Part shown: piece by piece, positions 9,444 to 18,143 of the stretch
Numbering within the stretch: position 1 is the first letter of the stretch
Layout of the letters: each line of letters begins with the position of its first letter
From: Halalkalibacter oceani
GTDB lineage: Bacteria; Bacillota; Bacilli; Bacillales; Bacillaceae_D
Reading direction: 5' to 3'
DNA: 35,143 nucleotides
NCBI RefSeq assembly: GCF_023715605.1
Contig: NZ_JAMBOL010000034.1
Coordinates: 1 to 35,143 of the forward strand
The notes under the pieces: generated by a model
The model's database searches: none
What the model saw: the letters and a program-made list of their open reading frames with translations, nothing else
What the model was told of the DNA's origin: nothing
Position numbers and translations under genes: made by a program

Positions 9444-10598
9444 TCAGATCACATATGAATTTTTAATTAACTTGTTGATGACTTGAATAGTATCAGTTGC
9501 AGTCAACTTTCCTCCAAGATATTCATGAATATACTCTCCTGCTTTTTCCTGAATGAATGTATATCCATCATATCTTGGACGAATATAGGACAGGTCCAAT
9601 GTTTTTAACGTATTTTTAAAGAAACCATGAACTTTGTCATTAATTGCTTTATTAGTCCAAGCTGTTCGATGTGCCGGCTGTCCCTCATGTTCTACATATA
9701 TCCCTCTTTGGCATTCACCTGAGGCTACATACATTGCATACTTAACGGCAATGTCAGTATGCCTGCAATGAGAAGACACACCTAAACCTACCCCCCCAAT
9801 AATAGAACCTTTTGGTTGTGATTGAATGGACGGGATATCAGTAAAATGAATCACATGACTTTTGTCATTATTATAGGAATAGTTCACATACCCATAAATC
9901 AATGGAACATAAATAATTTCATCAGCTGTTTTCATAAATTCCAGCATCTCAATTGGGTCTGAATGTAAAGAAAGAGGATGTACATAAGGAATAATTTCAT
10001 TCAAAGAATGCAACGCTTGCTTTCCGATTTCAATATCTATGCCGCGCTGTTGATCCCAAAAAACATTTCCTCCAATATTTGCACACAAAGTCATAAAGCT
10101 AATAAACGAATGAGTGGAATTTAACGGGATACCTATTTTGACATCATTCGGTACTTGCTTAGCCATCATTACTACGTCTTTCCAACTCTCTGGTATACTC
10201 ATTTGGTGTTTTTCTATTAAGTCCTGTCTATACGCAGCTACTTGAGCGGCTGTGTCGACTGGCAATGCCCAAAGCCTTTCCTTCCACAGATAACTCTCAT
10301 AGCTTGGACCTACACTGTTCGCTTTTAAATCTTCCACATATTCTTTTGGTAAATATTCACTTAACGAAAGCAGAGAGTCTGTATTTACTGCTCGGCCTAT
10401 ACATGGATGATCAAGTAAGATTAAATCAAATTCTTTAGCTAAGGCCTCAATCGGATAATCTTCAAAATCTTTTAAAGAGCGTGTACTCCAATGCGCCTCC
10501 ACTTCCGGGTGATTCTTTTGAAATGCCTTAAAGGTGGCTTTCATCGGTTCAATACCACGTGGGTGGTTCCACGTCATAATTTTCAGTTCAATTGTCAT
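9444..10598 (-). CDS. ABC-type solute-binding-like protein without signal peptide
   Basis: 384 residues with the fold signature of extracellular sugar-type (cluster B, MalE-like) binding proteins: a first strand ELKIMTWNHPRG, then FKAFQKNHPEVEAHW, FDLILLDHP, a substrate-loop-like LWALPVDTAAQVAAYRQDL, and IGGVGLGVSSH in the C-terminal lobe. The oddity is the N-terminus. The protein starts directly with the first strand of the mature domain and has no signal peptide, lipobox or membrane helix, and there is no in-frame extension that would supply one; an upstream GTG adds only three residues. It should therefore stay in the cytoplasm. No ABC permease or ATPase gene is nearby; the neighbours are TRAP genes, 37 bases upstream. 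A cytoplasmic sensor, a substrate chaperone or an enzyme are possible roles. The function is unknown to me. Confidence 0.72.
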   Translation of the reverse strand: MTIELKIMTWNHPRGIEPMKATFKAFQKNHPEVEAHWSTRSLKDFEDYPIEALAKEFDLILLDHPCIGRAVNTDSLLSLSEYLPKEYVEDLKANSVGPSYESYLWKERLWALPVDTAAQVAAYRQDLIEKHQMSIPESWKDVVMMAKQVPNDVKIGIPLNSTHSFISFMTLCANIGGNVFWDQQRGIDIEIGKQALHSLNEIIPYVHPLSLHSDPIEMLEFMKTADEIIYVPLIYGYVNYSYNNDKSHVIHFTDIPSIQSQPKGSIIGGVGLGVSSHCRHTDIAVKYAMYVASGECQRGIYVEHEGQPAHRTAWTNKAINDKVHGFFKNTLKTLDLSYIRPRYDGYTFIQEKAGEYIHEYLGGKLTATDTIQVINKLIKNSYVI

Positions 10599-10635
10599 CG
10601 AGTTCACTCCAAGTCCATTTTCAACTAGATTTCTA

Positions 10636-11913
10636 TTAGTTTCTCATTGTATCTGGTAAAAACGTTACAATTTGAGGGATAAGCACTAAAATGATCGTAA
10701 TCAAAATCATAACGCCAACAAGCGGCCATACTTTCCAAAATACTTGCGACATTTTTGTTTTTCCAATACTTGATGCAATAAAAAGCAAGTTTCCTACAGG
10801 CGGGGTCACTCCACCAATAACGAGGGTAAGGATAACGATGACACCAAAATGAACAGGGTCAAATCCAAACGCACTTTGGATACCGATCAGTACCGGTATT
10901 AAAATAATGAGTGCGGCCGAGGCTTCCAGGAAAAGACCAATAATTAGCAAAATTAACATAACTAAAAAATAGACAAAAATTGGTTGATCTGTAATTGAGG
11001 TAATGAGTCCAACTGCCTTTTGAGGAAATTGTTCAAAAGCTAATAACCAGCTAAATGCGGCAGCGGCGGCCATTATCATGAGTGAAATTGTTGATAATAC
11101 AGCAGCTCCCAGAAAAACATCAGGTAGCTTTTTAAAGTTTATTGTACGCTGAATTACACCTAGGATGAACGCGTACGCTACGGCGACAACTCCCGCTTCA
11201 GTCGGTGAGAAAATCCCAAACCGAATCCCGCCAATAATAATAACTGGTAATGCTAAAGCCAAAATCGCCTGCTTAAACGCTTCCCAAACATCATGTAACG
11301 TTGCACGTGTTTCACTAGAAACAATGTTATGCTTTCGAGCGTAAAAATAACTGTAAATCATTAAACCTAACCCAAGCAGTAAACCCGGGATAATCCCAGC
11401 CATAAATAAAGCCCCAATGGACGTACCTGTTAACGAGCCATAAATAATCATCATGATACTGGGAGGAATAATCGGCCCGATAATTGAAGCAGTTGCTGTT
11501 AAAGAGACAGCAAATCCTGGGTCATAGTTCTGTTTTTTCATTGCCGGAATAAGCAAAGATCCGACAGCTGAAGTATCGGCAGCTGCTGAGCCTGAAATTC
11601 CCGAAAATAACACACTAGTCATAACGGTAACCTGGGCAAACCCGCCCCGGATATGCCCCACCAATGTAACAGCGAAGCGAATGATTTTACCGGTTAATCC
11701 TGTATGTGTCATTAATTCACCTGCCAACATAAACAGAGGAATAGCTACTAATGAAAAAGAATCCAAAGTTGTGAAAAAGCGCTGGGTAACAACAAGAAAC
11801 GGGATACCATCTTGAGTAGATAAGCCTGCAAATGTTGCTAATCCAATCGCAAATGCTACCGGTGTTCCTATTAAAATAAGAACTGCAAACACTATGAATA
11901 ATACTGCTAACAT
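10636..11913 (-). CDS. dctM: TRAP transporter large permease subunit (DctM)
   Basis: 425-residue membrane protein of about 12 helices that forms the Na+-coupled translocation channel of a TRAP carboxylate transporter. The family signature is intact: GELMTHTGLTGKI at about 65-77, and the SGISGSAAADTSAVGS loop at 104-119 followed by LIPAM. TRAP systems import C4-dicarboxylates, keto acids, aromatic acids, sugar acids and similar anions. The start follows AAAGGAG at seven bases and lies 14 bases after dctQ, so the two are co-translated. Confidence 0.93.
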   Translation of the reverse strand: MLAVLFIVFAVLILIGTPVAFAIGLATFAGLSTQDGIPFLVVTQRFFTTLDSFSLVAIPLFMLAGELMTHTGLTGKIIRFAVTLVGHIRGGFAQVTVMTSVLFSGISGSAAADTSAVGSLLIPAMKKQNYDPGFAVSLTATASIIGPIIPPSIMMIIYGSLTGTSIGALFMAGIIPGLLLGLGLMIYSYFYARKHNIVSSETRATLHDVWEAFKQAILALALPVIIIGGIRFGIFSPTEAGVVAVAYAFILGVIQRTINFKKLPDVFLGAAVLSTISLMIMAAAAAFSWLLAFEQFPQKAVGLITSITDQPIFVYFLVMLILLIIGLFLEASAALIILIPVLIGIQSAFGFDPVHFGVIVILTLVIGGVTPPVGNLLFIASSIGKTKMSQVFWKVWPLVGVMILITIILVLIPQIVTFLPDTMRN

Positions 11914-11927
11914 CGCTATTCTCCTTT

Positions 11928-12440
11928 CTACACGTTATCTGTATCCTCGATTCCCCTCTGCTCCTCAATTCCATAACGAATCGTCCGCCATATTGAACTT
12001 ATGATATAAATGAACATTATGATAGAAGAGAGCGGTAAAACAATATAAACAAATGCCATCGGAATGTTCATTGAAGGGGAAGGGGTCATTCCAGCGCTTT
12101 TCAATAAATTAATTCCATTGAAAAAGAATAGAATTAAAAAGATACTAATTAAAACATCATTTAGTAAAACAAAGAACGTTTGAAGCTTAAGGGGAAGTTT
12201 TGAAATAATTAAATCAAAACCTAAGTGAGCTTTCCGTTTAATCGCAACCCCCGACCCTAGTAAAATCATCCAAATGAATGTATAGCGAATAAATTCATCA
12301 GACCAGACAAATGAAAAGTTAAAAACGTAGCGACCAACTACATTAACAAACATGATTACTGAGAAGGCCACAAAAAGAAGGACGACCATCCATTCAACTG
12401 ACCGATCAAAGAGATGTTCTATTTTTTTCAAATATTCCAC
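11928..12440 (-). CDS. dctQ: TRAP transporter small permease subunit (DctQ)
   Basis: 170 residues with four hydrophobic helices and the DctQ pattern (NVVGRYVFNFSFVWSDEFIRYTFIWMILLGSGVAIKR at about 34-70, not quoted in full), in which the WxDE and R-x-x-F residues are typical. It pairs with DctM and docks the binding protein. The GTG at 12440 sits very close to AAGGA; a TTG three codons on (12431) may be the actual start. A hairpin separates it from dctP. Confidence 0.88.
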   Translation of the reverse strand: MEYLKKIEHLFDRSVEWMVVLLFVAFSVIMFVNVVGRYVFNFSFVWSDEFIRYTFIWMILLGSGVAIKRKAHLGFDLIISKLPLKLQTFFVLLNDVLISIFLILFFFNGINLLKSAGMTPSPSMNIPMAFVYIVLPLSSIIMFIYIISSIWRTIRYGIEEQRGIEDTDNV

Positions 12441-12448
12441 ATCCTTTT

Positions 12449-12489
12449 TAAATAAGGGGCCTTCTGCATTCTGGAAAGCCCCTTTATTT
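12449..12489 (-). terminator. Attenuator hairpin between dctP and dctQ
   Basis: AAATAAAGGGGC and GCCCCTTATTT on the minus strand form a strong stem with one bulge, just after the dctP stop and before dctQ. No strong T-run follows. Such hairpins let the binding protein be made in excess over the membrane subunits. Confidence 0.6.
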
Positions 12490-12515
12490 ATTTGACTTTA
12501 CTTAATGGTTAAACT

Positions 12516-13562
12516 CTATTTCATTGCCTGAATTTGTTCAATGATATCCTGAGCTCCTTCAATTTCATTTGAGATGGAGTCCCAAATTGGCTGCACTTTG
12601 TCTATAAACGCTTGCCTGTCTTCCACTTCATTTAGAATTAAGCCTTCCTCAACCATAGCTTCAACTCCATCAATGTTAGCCTGCTCAGTCTCCGTTCTTT
12701 CAATTTCAATCGCTTCCCTCATTGCTTCTTTAATAATTGTTTGATATTCCTCAGGAATGCTGTTCCATTTATCTTGATTAATTACTGTTGTTGCAGAGGC
12801 TTGAATATGATTTGTCGCCAGCAAGTATTTAGTTTCTTCATAAAATTTTTGTAAATGTAAATCTGAAGGAGCGCTTTCCAGGCCAGAGATAATACCTGTT
12901 TCCAGACCTGTATAAACTTCTCCCCAAGGCATTGGAGTAGCATTACCGTTCAATAGTTTAATTGTTTCAATGTAAACCGTTGACTCCGGAGCTCTAATTT
13001 TCAAGCCATTAAAGTCTGGTCCTGTCACTTCTTCAGTCGTTATAAAATACCGGAAACCACCAAAGCTCCACCCAAGGGAAACTAATCCTGTTTCTTCTAA
13101 AAGCTTTTGATCTATTTCTTCTGTAATTTCACTGTCCAGTACATTTCCAAGATGCTCGTAATCCTCAAAGATAAAAGGAAGAGAATAGATTCCATATTCA
13201 GGAACATAGGAAGCTAAAGCTGCATCATCTGCTTTGGTCATATCGACTGTTCCAGAAATCACACCCTCAAGAAGATCACGTGCATTTCCTAGCTGACTAT
13301 TTGGAAAGACCTCCACTTGAACCGCTCCATTTGTTTTTTCATTAACGAGGTTTGCAAAATTTGTATACTGTTTACCTTGAGGGGCCTCTTCTGTTAACCA
13401 GTGACCTAATCTTAAGACAATCGGTTCTTGGTCCCCCCCGTTTCCTTCTTGAGAAGCCGTATCCGAGTCATCATTATTAGTTGTTGTTTCTCCGCCTCCG
13501 CAGGCTGCTAACAATCCGATTAGACAACCAAGTAATAGTAGACTTAACCAGCTTTTTTTCAT
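12516..13562 (-). CDS. dctP: TRAP transporter substrate-binding lipoprotein (DctP)
   Basis: 348-residue extracytoplasmic binding protein, anchored as a lipoprotein: a positively charged start, hydrophobic core and lipobox LLAAC with Cys21. A Gly/Asp/Asn-rich linker (22-46) leads to the DctP domain. The conserved Arg that grips the ligand carboxylate is Arg190 in GLKIRAP, and MPWGEVYTGLETGIISGLES follows as in the family. This says the ligand is an organic acid, not a neutral sugar. It is the first transporter gene in the operon. The start follows GAGGAGAGG. Confidence 0.93.
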   Translation of the reverse strand: MKKSWLSLLLLGCLIGLLAACGGGETTTNNDDSDTASQEGNGGDQEPIVLRLGHWLTEEAPQGKQYTNFANLVNEKTNGAVQVEVFPNSQLGNARDLLEGVISGTVDMTKADDAALASYVPEYGIYSLPFIFEDYEHLGNVLDSEITEEIDQKLLEETGLVSLGWSFGGFRYFITTEEVTGPDFNGLKIRAPESTVYIETIKLLNGNATPMPWGEVYTGLETGIISGLESAPSDLHLQKFYEETKYLLATNHIQASATTVINQDKWNSIPEEYQTIIKEAMREAIEIERTETEQANIDGVEAMVEEGLILNEVEDRQAFIDKVQPIWDSISNEIEGAQDIIEQIQAMK

Positions 13563-13627
13563 AATAATCCTCTCCTCTTTCAGCTATTTTAGAATTCGAT
13601 TTTTTGAAATACTCCTTATAGGTAAAA

Positions 13628-14656
13628 TCATAAAGACTGTGGATGAATCATAATTTTGCCAACATGGCTTGCACGAGAACTAGCAAGGGTAAAAGCATCT
13701 TGGATATGATCAAGATCAAATCGATTTGTTACTAATGCCTCCACTTTTATCCGTTGTTGTTGAATTAACTTAATCGCAGTTTCAAAATCTTCTTTTCTAT
13801 ACATTTGCGTACCAAATAATCTTCTTTCCTCTCTTTGGAGTAAACGCATAGGTATTGTTGGATTTTTTCCGAAAATAGCAGATATGACAATTTCTCCTCC
13901 GTTTTTAGTGATTGTTAAAGCTTGTTGTAAGGTCATTTCTAATCCTGCACAATCAACCGCTCCATCCAGTTTTTGAGAGTTATTTTTTTCAAAAGCTATC
14001 TTAAGTAAATTTTCATGAACAGGATCAATAACTATATCTGCACCAAGTGTTTCTGCTAAGACCCTCCTTGTTTCGTTTGGATCAGAAACAAAGATACGCT
14101 TGGCCCCAAATGCCTTTAATACCTGGAAGGTTAATAATCCAATAGGCCCTGCTCCTAAAACAGCAAATGTCTGACCCTTTATTTTTGAAAAATGAGACAC
14201 AGCATGCACAGCAACGGCAACACTTTCAACCATAGCTCCTTCTGTCGCAGTAAATTGTTCAGGTATTTTAACTAAATTATCTTCAGGAACAACAATAGAT
14301 TCTGCAAAAGCCCCGGGAACGTGACCTCCTATTACTTGTAAATCCTCGCATAGATTAAACTTTCCCTGAAGGCAGTGTTCACAACGGCCACAACCGATTG
14401 CCGGTATTCCGGCGACATAGTCCCCCACTTTAAATCCCTTCACCTCGGTACCACATTGAATAACTCTACCTGAAAATTCATGCCCCATTACAACTGGTGG
14501 ACCAATAACTGGATGATGTCCTTCAAAAATGTGCAAATCCGACCCGCATAATCCACATACCTCTAACTGAACGAGTATATCTTTCTCCGAAAGTTTTCGC
14601 TCGATAACTTCTTGTAGTTCTATCGTTTTTACTCCTGTCAGAATCGCTTGTTTCAT
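13628..14656 (-). CDS. Zinc-dependent medium-chain alcohol/polyol dehydrogenase
   Basis: 342-residue MDR enzyme of the sorbitol/threonine dehydrogenase group. Catalytic zinc ligands are Cys37, His59 and Glu60 (CGLCGSD, GHE), with Glu144 as the likely further ligand. Four structural zinc cysteines are Cys89, Cys92, Cys95 and Cys103. The cofactor motif GAGPIG (168-173) with Asp192 at the end of the second strand points to NAD+. It oxidises a secondary alcohol to a ketone. Its place between CoA-transferase 1 and dctP in one operon suggests it acts on the imported compound or a product. The start follows AAGGGAG. Confidence 0.88.
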   Translation of the reverse strand: MKQAILTGVKTIELQEVIERKLSEKDILVQLEVCGLCGSDLHIFEGHHPVIGPPVVMGHEFSGRVIQCGTEVKGFKVGDYVAGIPAIGCGRCEHCLQGKFNLCEDLQVIGGHVPGAFAESIVVPEDNLVKIPEQFTATEGAMVESVAVAVHAVSHFSKIKGQTFAVLGAGPIGLLTFQVLKAFGAKRIFVSDPNETRRVLAETLGADIVIDPVHENLLKIAFEKNNSQKLDGAVDCAGLEMTLQQALTITKNGGEIVISAIFGKNPTIPMRLLQREERRLFGTQMYRKEDFETAIKLIQQQRIKVEALVTNRFDLDHIQDAFTLASSRASHVGKIMIHPQSL

Positions 14657-14697
14657 TTTCTCCCTTCTTTCCCTTTTATTCGACTATCCAGTTATTA

Positions 14698-15918
14698 CTA
14701 ATTACTACGGGAAGAATGATCCGTTTCGTTGTATACGACACCAGACTGTTTTAATTGATCAATTTGCTCACCCGAATAACCTGCCATCTTTAAAATTTCA
14801 TCGCTGTGTTCCCCAACCAATGGTGGATAGTAACGTATCGAACCTGGGGATTCAGAAAATTGATACGGAATTCCTAACATTCTTAGCTTCCCTTCAGTTG
14901 GGTGATCCATCTCGACAATCATGTTATTGTGTTTTACTTGTGGGTCGTTGATAAGGTCGTCATAGTCATACACCGGACCTGCCCAATAATTGTGCTTATC
15001 AAGAATTTCAATCCATTCTTTGGTTGTTTTTTGTGGCATTATACTAGCTACGATGCGATAAATTTCATCACGGTATTCCATCCCATCATTCCATTCAGTA
15101 AACGACCGAAGCTTATCATCATCCAACGCCTCTCCTAAAACATCGATTGGACCAATTGAAACAACAATATAACTGTCTTTTGTTTTATAGATACCATATG
15201 GGGCAGTTAACAGCGTGTGAGCGAGTGGCTCATCTGTTCTTTCCGGCTTTACCCCTCCCGTCATGTAAACGCTAAGCTCTTGAACCTGAAGATCCATAAC
15301 TGCATTTAACATATTTACCTCTACCTTTTGTCCTTTTCCATTAGTTTCGCGGTAGAATAATGCTGCAAGTATGCTTTGGACAGTCATATGAGAGGCTGTA
15401 GCGTCTGCAATAAATAATGCGTTGGGATGTGGAGGATCACCTTTTTTCCCCGTATTCCAAAGTGAGCCGCTGTATCCTTGAAGAACTAGGTCTTGACCTG
15501 GCCTCTTGGCATAGGGACCCGTTTCTCCATAACCAGAGATACTGCAATAAATAATTTTTTTATTGATTTTTTTTGCCGCTTCATAATCAATGCCTAACCG
15601 TTCCACTACCCCTGGGCGGAAATTATGAAGCATCACGTCTGCCTTTTTAATTAAAGCTTGAACAATTTTTAAACCTTCGTCGCTCTTTAAATTGACTGAT
15701 AAACTTCTTTTATTACGATTGAATGAAATAAATGAAGAATTTAATTTATTGGCCCAAGCGTTTGCTGCTGGTCTTGTACGGTGCCATTCACCGGAGCCTG
15801 TAGGTTCAATCTTAATAACCTCGGCTCCTAGATCTCCTAACTTTTGCGCAGCGAATGGGCCAGACATAGCTAGTGAAAAATCTAAAATCATAACTCCTTC
15901 AAGCGGTCCCTTCCCCAT
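14698..15918 (-). CDS. Class III CoA-transferase 1 (CaiB/BaiF family)
   Basis: Moves CoA from one carboxylic acid to another. 406 residues with family landmarks: GDLGAEVIKIEP near the N-terminus, NRNKRSLSVNL, NFRPGVVERLG, GYGETGPY, and the nucleophile Asp172 in FIAD-A (formate CoA-transferase Asp169 equivalent). ATG at 15918 is chosen because GGAGG stands eight bases upstream; a TTG frame from 15942 lacks one. The protein is clearly a sister of CoA-transferase 2 (19196-20413), with the aspartate at the same residue number, so the pair probably arose by duplication and may handle donor/acceptor steps of one pathway. Substrates are unknown. Confidence 0.9.
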   Translation of the reverse strand: MGKGPLEGVMILDFSLAMSGPFAAQKLGDLGAEVIKIEPTGSGEWHRTRPAANAWANKLNSSFISFNRNKRSLSVNLKSDEGLKIVQALIKKADVMLHNFRPGVVERLGIDYEAAKKINKKIIYCSISGYGETGPYAKRPGQDLVLQGYSGSLWNTGKKGDPPHPNALFIADATASHMTVQSILAALFYRETNGKGQKVEVNMLNAVMDLQVQELSVYMTGGVKPERTDEPLAHTLLTAPYGIYKTKDSYIVVSIGPIDVLGEALDDDKLRSFTEWNDGMEYRDEIYRIVASIMPQKTTKEWIEILDKHNYWAGPVYDYDDLINDPQVKHNNMIVEMDHPTEGKLRMLGIPYQFSESPGSIRYYPPLVGEHSDEILKMAGYSGEQIDQLKQSGVVYNETDHSSRSN

Positions 15919-15947
15919 TTCTTCTACCTCCAATGATTTCAACTGTT

Positions 15948-16724
15948 TTATTCTTTCAATGGATTTAATCTAGGATCTCCGGCTAAAATCCCCCCGTCCA
16001 CGCCTATAATTTGTCCTGTTATGAATTCTGACTCTTTTGAAAGTAAAAAGATGATGGTATTTGCTACGTCTGTTGTCGAGCCAAACCGGCCCAACGGTGT
16101 ACGGTTTATGATAGTGTCCTTATATGAAGCGTTTTCAAATGTCTGTTTCGTTAAAGGTGTTTCAATATAACCAGGGCTAACCTGATTAACTCGAATATGA
16201 TATTCCGCCCACTCCACCGAAAGCGCTTTCGTTAATTGGTTTATCCCCCCCTTTGCAGCAGCATAGGCCGCAACATTTGGAACTCCATAATGAGAAATCA
16301 TTGAACCTATATTTACAATTCTCCCAGCGCGATGCTCTTTCATTATTTCCGCTACTTCCTGCGACATATAAAATGTACCATTCAAGTTAACATCAAGAAC
16401 CTGTTTCCACTCTTTCACTGTGAATGATAAAGCAGCCTTTCGAATATTAACTCCAGCGCAATTAACAAGCATGTGAATGCTTCCATATTTATCTTTAATA
16501 CTCGTTATTGTTTTTTTTATTTGCTCAGGTTCACCAATATCGGTTTGAAAAAAATCGAGTAAATGCCTGCTGTTTGAGTTTTCCATTAAAAATTTGTTTG
16601 CTTTACTCCGACTTCGACCGATAATGATGCAAATTGCTCCTTCTTTGATTAACTTGCTTGCGACAGCCGCTCCGATTCCGGAATACCCGCCTGTTACAAC
16701 AGCTACCTCATTTTTAAAATTCAA
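15948..16724 (-). CDS. Short-chain dehydrogenase/reductase
   Basis: 258-residue classical SDR: TGGYSGIG cofactor loop at 11-18, NCAG at 88-91, catalytic Ser141, Tyr154 and Lys158, and SPGYIETP at 183-190. It probably oxidises the hydroxyacyl-CoA made by the neighbouring hydratases, which would fill the place of a missing 3-hydroxyacyl-CoA dehydrogenase; this is inference from position. It starts with TTG at 16724, supported by AAAGGAGGG seven bases upstream. Gaps to its neighbours are about 30 bases, so it belongs to the operon. Confidence 0.9.
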   Translation of the reverse strand: MNFKNEVAVVTGGYSGIGAAVASKLIKEGAICIIIGRSRSKANKFLMENSNSRHLLDFFQTDIGEPEQIKKTITSIKDKYGSIHMLVNCAGVNIRKAALSFTVKEWKQVLDVNLNGTFYMSQEVAEIMKEHRAGRIVNIGSMISHYGVPNVAAYAAAKGGINQLTKALSVEWAEYHIRVNQVSPGYIETPLTKQTFENASYKDTIINRTPLGRFGSTTDVANTIIFLLSKESEFITGQIIGVDGGILAGDPRLNPLKE

Positions 16725-16754
16725 AAAACTACCCTCCTTTCGTTTATAAGAAAA

Positions 16755-17522
16755 CTATCTTCCTTTGAAAATTGGCTTTCTTTTTTCTTTAAACGCTGCA
16801 ATACCCTCGTTTCTATCTTCTGTATAAAAACAAATTGTTTGCATGTCACGCTCATACATAATCCCTTGCTCAAGCGGGATACTTAATGCCATTCTGCAGC
16901 CATGCTTCGCTGTTTGCAGCGCAATTGGAGAATAACTCGCGATTTGATGAGCGTAGTTATATGTGAATGTTTCAAGCTCGTTATCTGATACGAAAGCTTC
17001 AATCAAACCAATTTGATTAGCTTCATCAGCATCTATAATATCTCCTGATAAGATTAACTTCATTGCTTTACCATAACCAATTAAATGCGTGAGAAGTTGA
17101 GTGATCCCACCGCCGCCAATCCAGCCCAGCTTGACTTCGACTGCCCCAAACTTAGCCGACTTTCCAGCAAAACGAATATCCGCACAAAGAGCCAATTCTA
17201 ATCCCCCACCCACTGCAAAGCCATTCACCATAGCAATTAAAGGCTTTCTTAACTGCCGCACTACATCACAATATTCTAGCCGGTTTCTAAACTCCCAATT
17301 TGTATGATACTCATCAAGTAATGTTATGTCGCTTCCTGCCGAAAATGCCCTGTCACCTACCCCTGTTAGCACGACAACACGTATATCCTCATCATGATTA
17401 GCTTCATAGACAGCATCTACTAATTGCTTAGTCATTTGCTTAGTCATCGTATTTAGTTTTTCTGGGCGATTAAATGAAATAGTAGCAACATAACCATCTT
17501 TTATAAAATCTACTGACCCCAT
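16755..17522 (-). CDS. Enoyl-CoA hydratase/isomerase (crotonase family)
   Basis: 255 residues, a typical crotonase length. The oxyanion-hole segments are FSAGSDI (about 60-66) and GFAVGGGLEL (101-110). Both catalytic glutamates of true hydratases are present: Glu109 and Glu129, 20 apart as Glu144/Glu164 in the rat enzyme. It should add water to, or remove it from, an enoyl-CoA. Other crotonase activities (carnitinyl-CoA dehydratase CaiD, lyases) remain possible, since CoA-transferase partners are in the operon. The start follows AGGAGGG. Only 16 bases separate it from maoC. Confidence 0.9.
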   Translation of the reverse strand: MGSVDFIKDGYVATISFNRPEKLNTMTKQMTKQLVDAVYEANHDEDIRVVVLTGVGDRAFSAGSDITLLDEYHTNWEFRNRLEYCDVVRQLRKPLIAMVNGFAVGGGLELALCADIRFAGKSAKFGAVEVKLGWIGGGGITQLLTHLIGYGKAMKLILSGDIIDADEANQIGLIEAFVSDNELETFTYNYAHQIASYSPIALQTAKHGCRMALSIPLEQGIMYERDMQTICFYTEDRNEGIAAFKEKRKPIFKGR

Positions 17523-17538
17523 CTGCTATCCCTCCTCT

Positions 17539-17988
17539 TTACGAAACGTTTCGTTCTATCATTTGAAGATCATGAACGATAACAGAAAGCATATCGTCCT
17601 GGTTCTTTACTTGATATTCAAATTTAATTACTCCAAAATTCTCATTTAACGACCTTTTTTCCAATACGGTTGCTGTCATCGTTACCGTATCCCCTGGATA
17701 TACGGGAGCTAAAAAGCGAATTTTATCATAACCATAATGGCCAATTTTAAGTTTTCTTGGTACAAGATCATTCGTGACGAACCCATCTATTACACCCAAG
17801 ATTAATGCTCCAGGCACTACAATTTTTTTAAAAGGATGACTTTTACAATACTCTGCATCAACATGTGCGGGATGAGTGGCATCTGTGGCACCGATAAACA
17901 TTCGAATATCAGCATCAGTCAATGTCCTGCCAGAAGTGTTTATAATTTCTCCTACCTCATACTCTTCCCAATATTTTTCAAGACCCAT
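17539..17988 (-). CDS. MaoC-like hotdog-fold hydratase
   Basis: 149-residue single hotdog protein of the MaoC/R-specific enoyl-CoA hydratase family. The N-terminal YEVGE...SGRTLTDADI and later VVPGALILGVIDG and YGYDKIRFLAPVYPGDTVT are characteristic. The active-site segment reads GATDATHPAHVD. The usual Asp-x4-His pair is altered: Asp36 lies one residue too early for His42, and Ala37 takes the usual Asp place, although His39 and His42 remain. Start 17988 is set by AGAGGTGAT seven bases upstream; reading back to 18138 adds a basic, non-conserved tail through the control region. Its last codons contain the ACGAAACGTTTCGT palindrome. Confidence 0.85.
   Translation of the reverse strand: MGLEKYWEEYEVGEIINTSGRTLTDADIRMFIGATDATHPAHVDAEYCKSHPFKKIVVPGALILGVIDGFVTNDLVPRKLKIGHYGYDKIRFLAPVYPGDTVTMTATVLEKRSLNENFGVIKFEYQVKNQDDMLSVIVHDLQMIERNVS
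17541..17554. promoter_or_regulatory. LacI-type operator candidate ACGAAACGTTTCGT
   Basis: Perfect 14-bp palindrome with the central CG step typical of LacI-family operators, lying over the last codons and stop of maoC, upstream of ech. Confidence 0.45.
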
Positions 17989-18025
17989 ATCATCACCTCT
18001 TTTAGACTCTTCTCGTTCCCGACTG

Positions 18026-18041
18026 TAAAAAACGTTTTTTA
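18026..18041. promoter_or_regulatory. LacI-type operator candidate in the maoC leader
   Basis: Perfect 16-bp palindrome TAAAAAACGTTTTTTA, 37 bases upstream of the maoC start codon. The centre is 74 bases from that of the second site at 18103-18112, i.e. about seven helical turns, which would allow looping. Confidence 0.5.
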
Positions 18042-18102
18042 ATTTAAAGAAAATCAAGTTAAAAAAACCTTTATTCCGCATATAGAGCTTTGATTTGAAA
18101 CA

Positions 18103-18112
18103 AAAACGTTTT
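18103..18112. promoter_or_regulatory. Second LacI-type operator candidate, AAAACGTTTT
   Basis: Ten-bp palindrome in the lacI-maoC gap, sharing the AAAACGTTTT core of the 18026 site. A partial cre-like sequence (TGAAAGCGCTTATT on the minus strand, 18123-18136) lies just upstream, between it and the lacI stop. Confidence 0.4.
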
Positions 18113-18143
18113 CTCATCCGGTAAATAAGCGCTTTCATTTTTG

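Noticed and set aside
18123-18136. cre site upstream of maoC
   Set aside because: TGAAAGCGCTTATT has two mismatches at the conserved 3' CA, so it was mentioned in passing but not called as a cre.
17989-18138. 50-codon N-terminal extension of the MaoC gene
   Set aside because: It crosses both operator candidates, has an atypical basic sequence, and lacks a ribosome site, whereas the ATG at 17988 has AGAGGTGAT.
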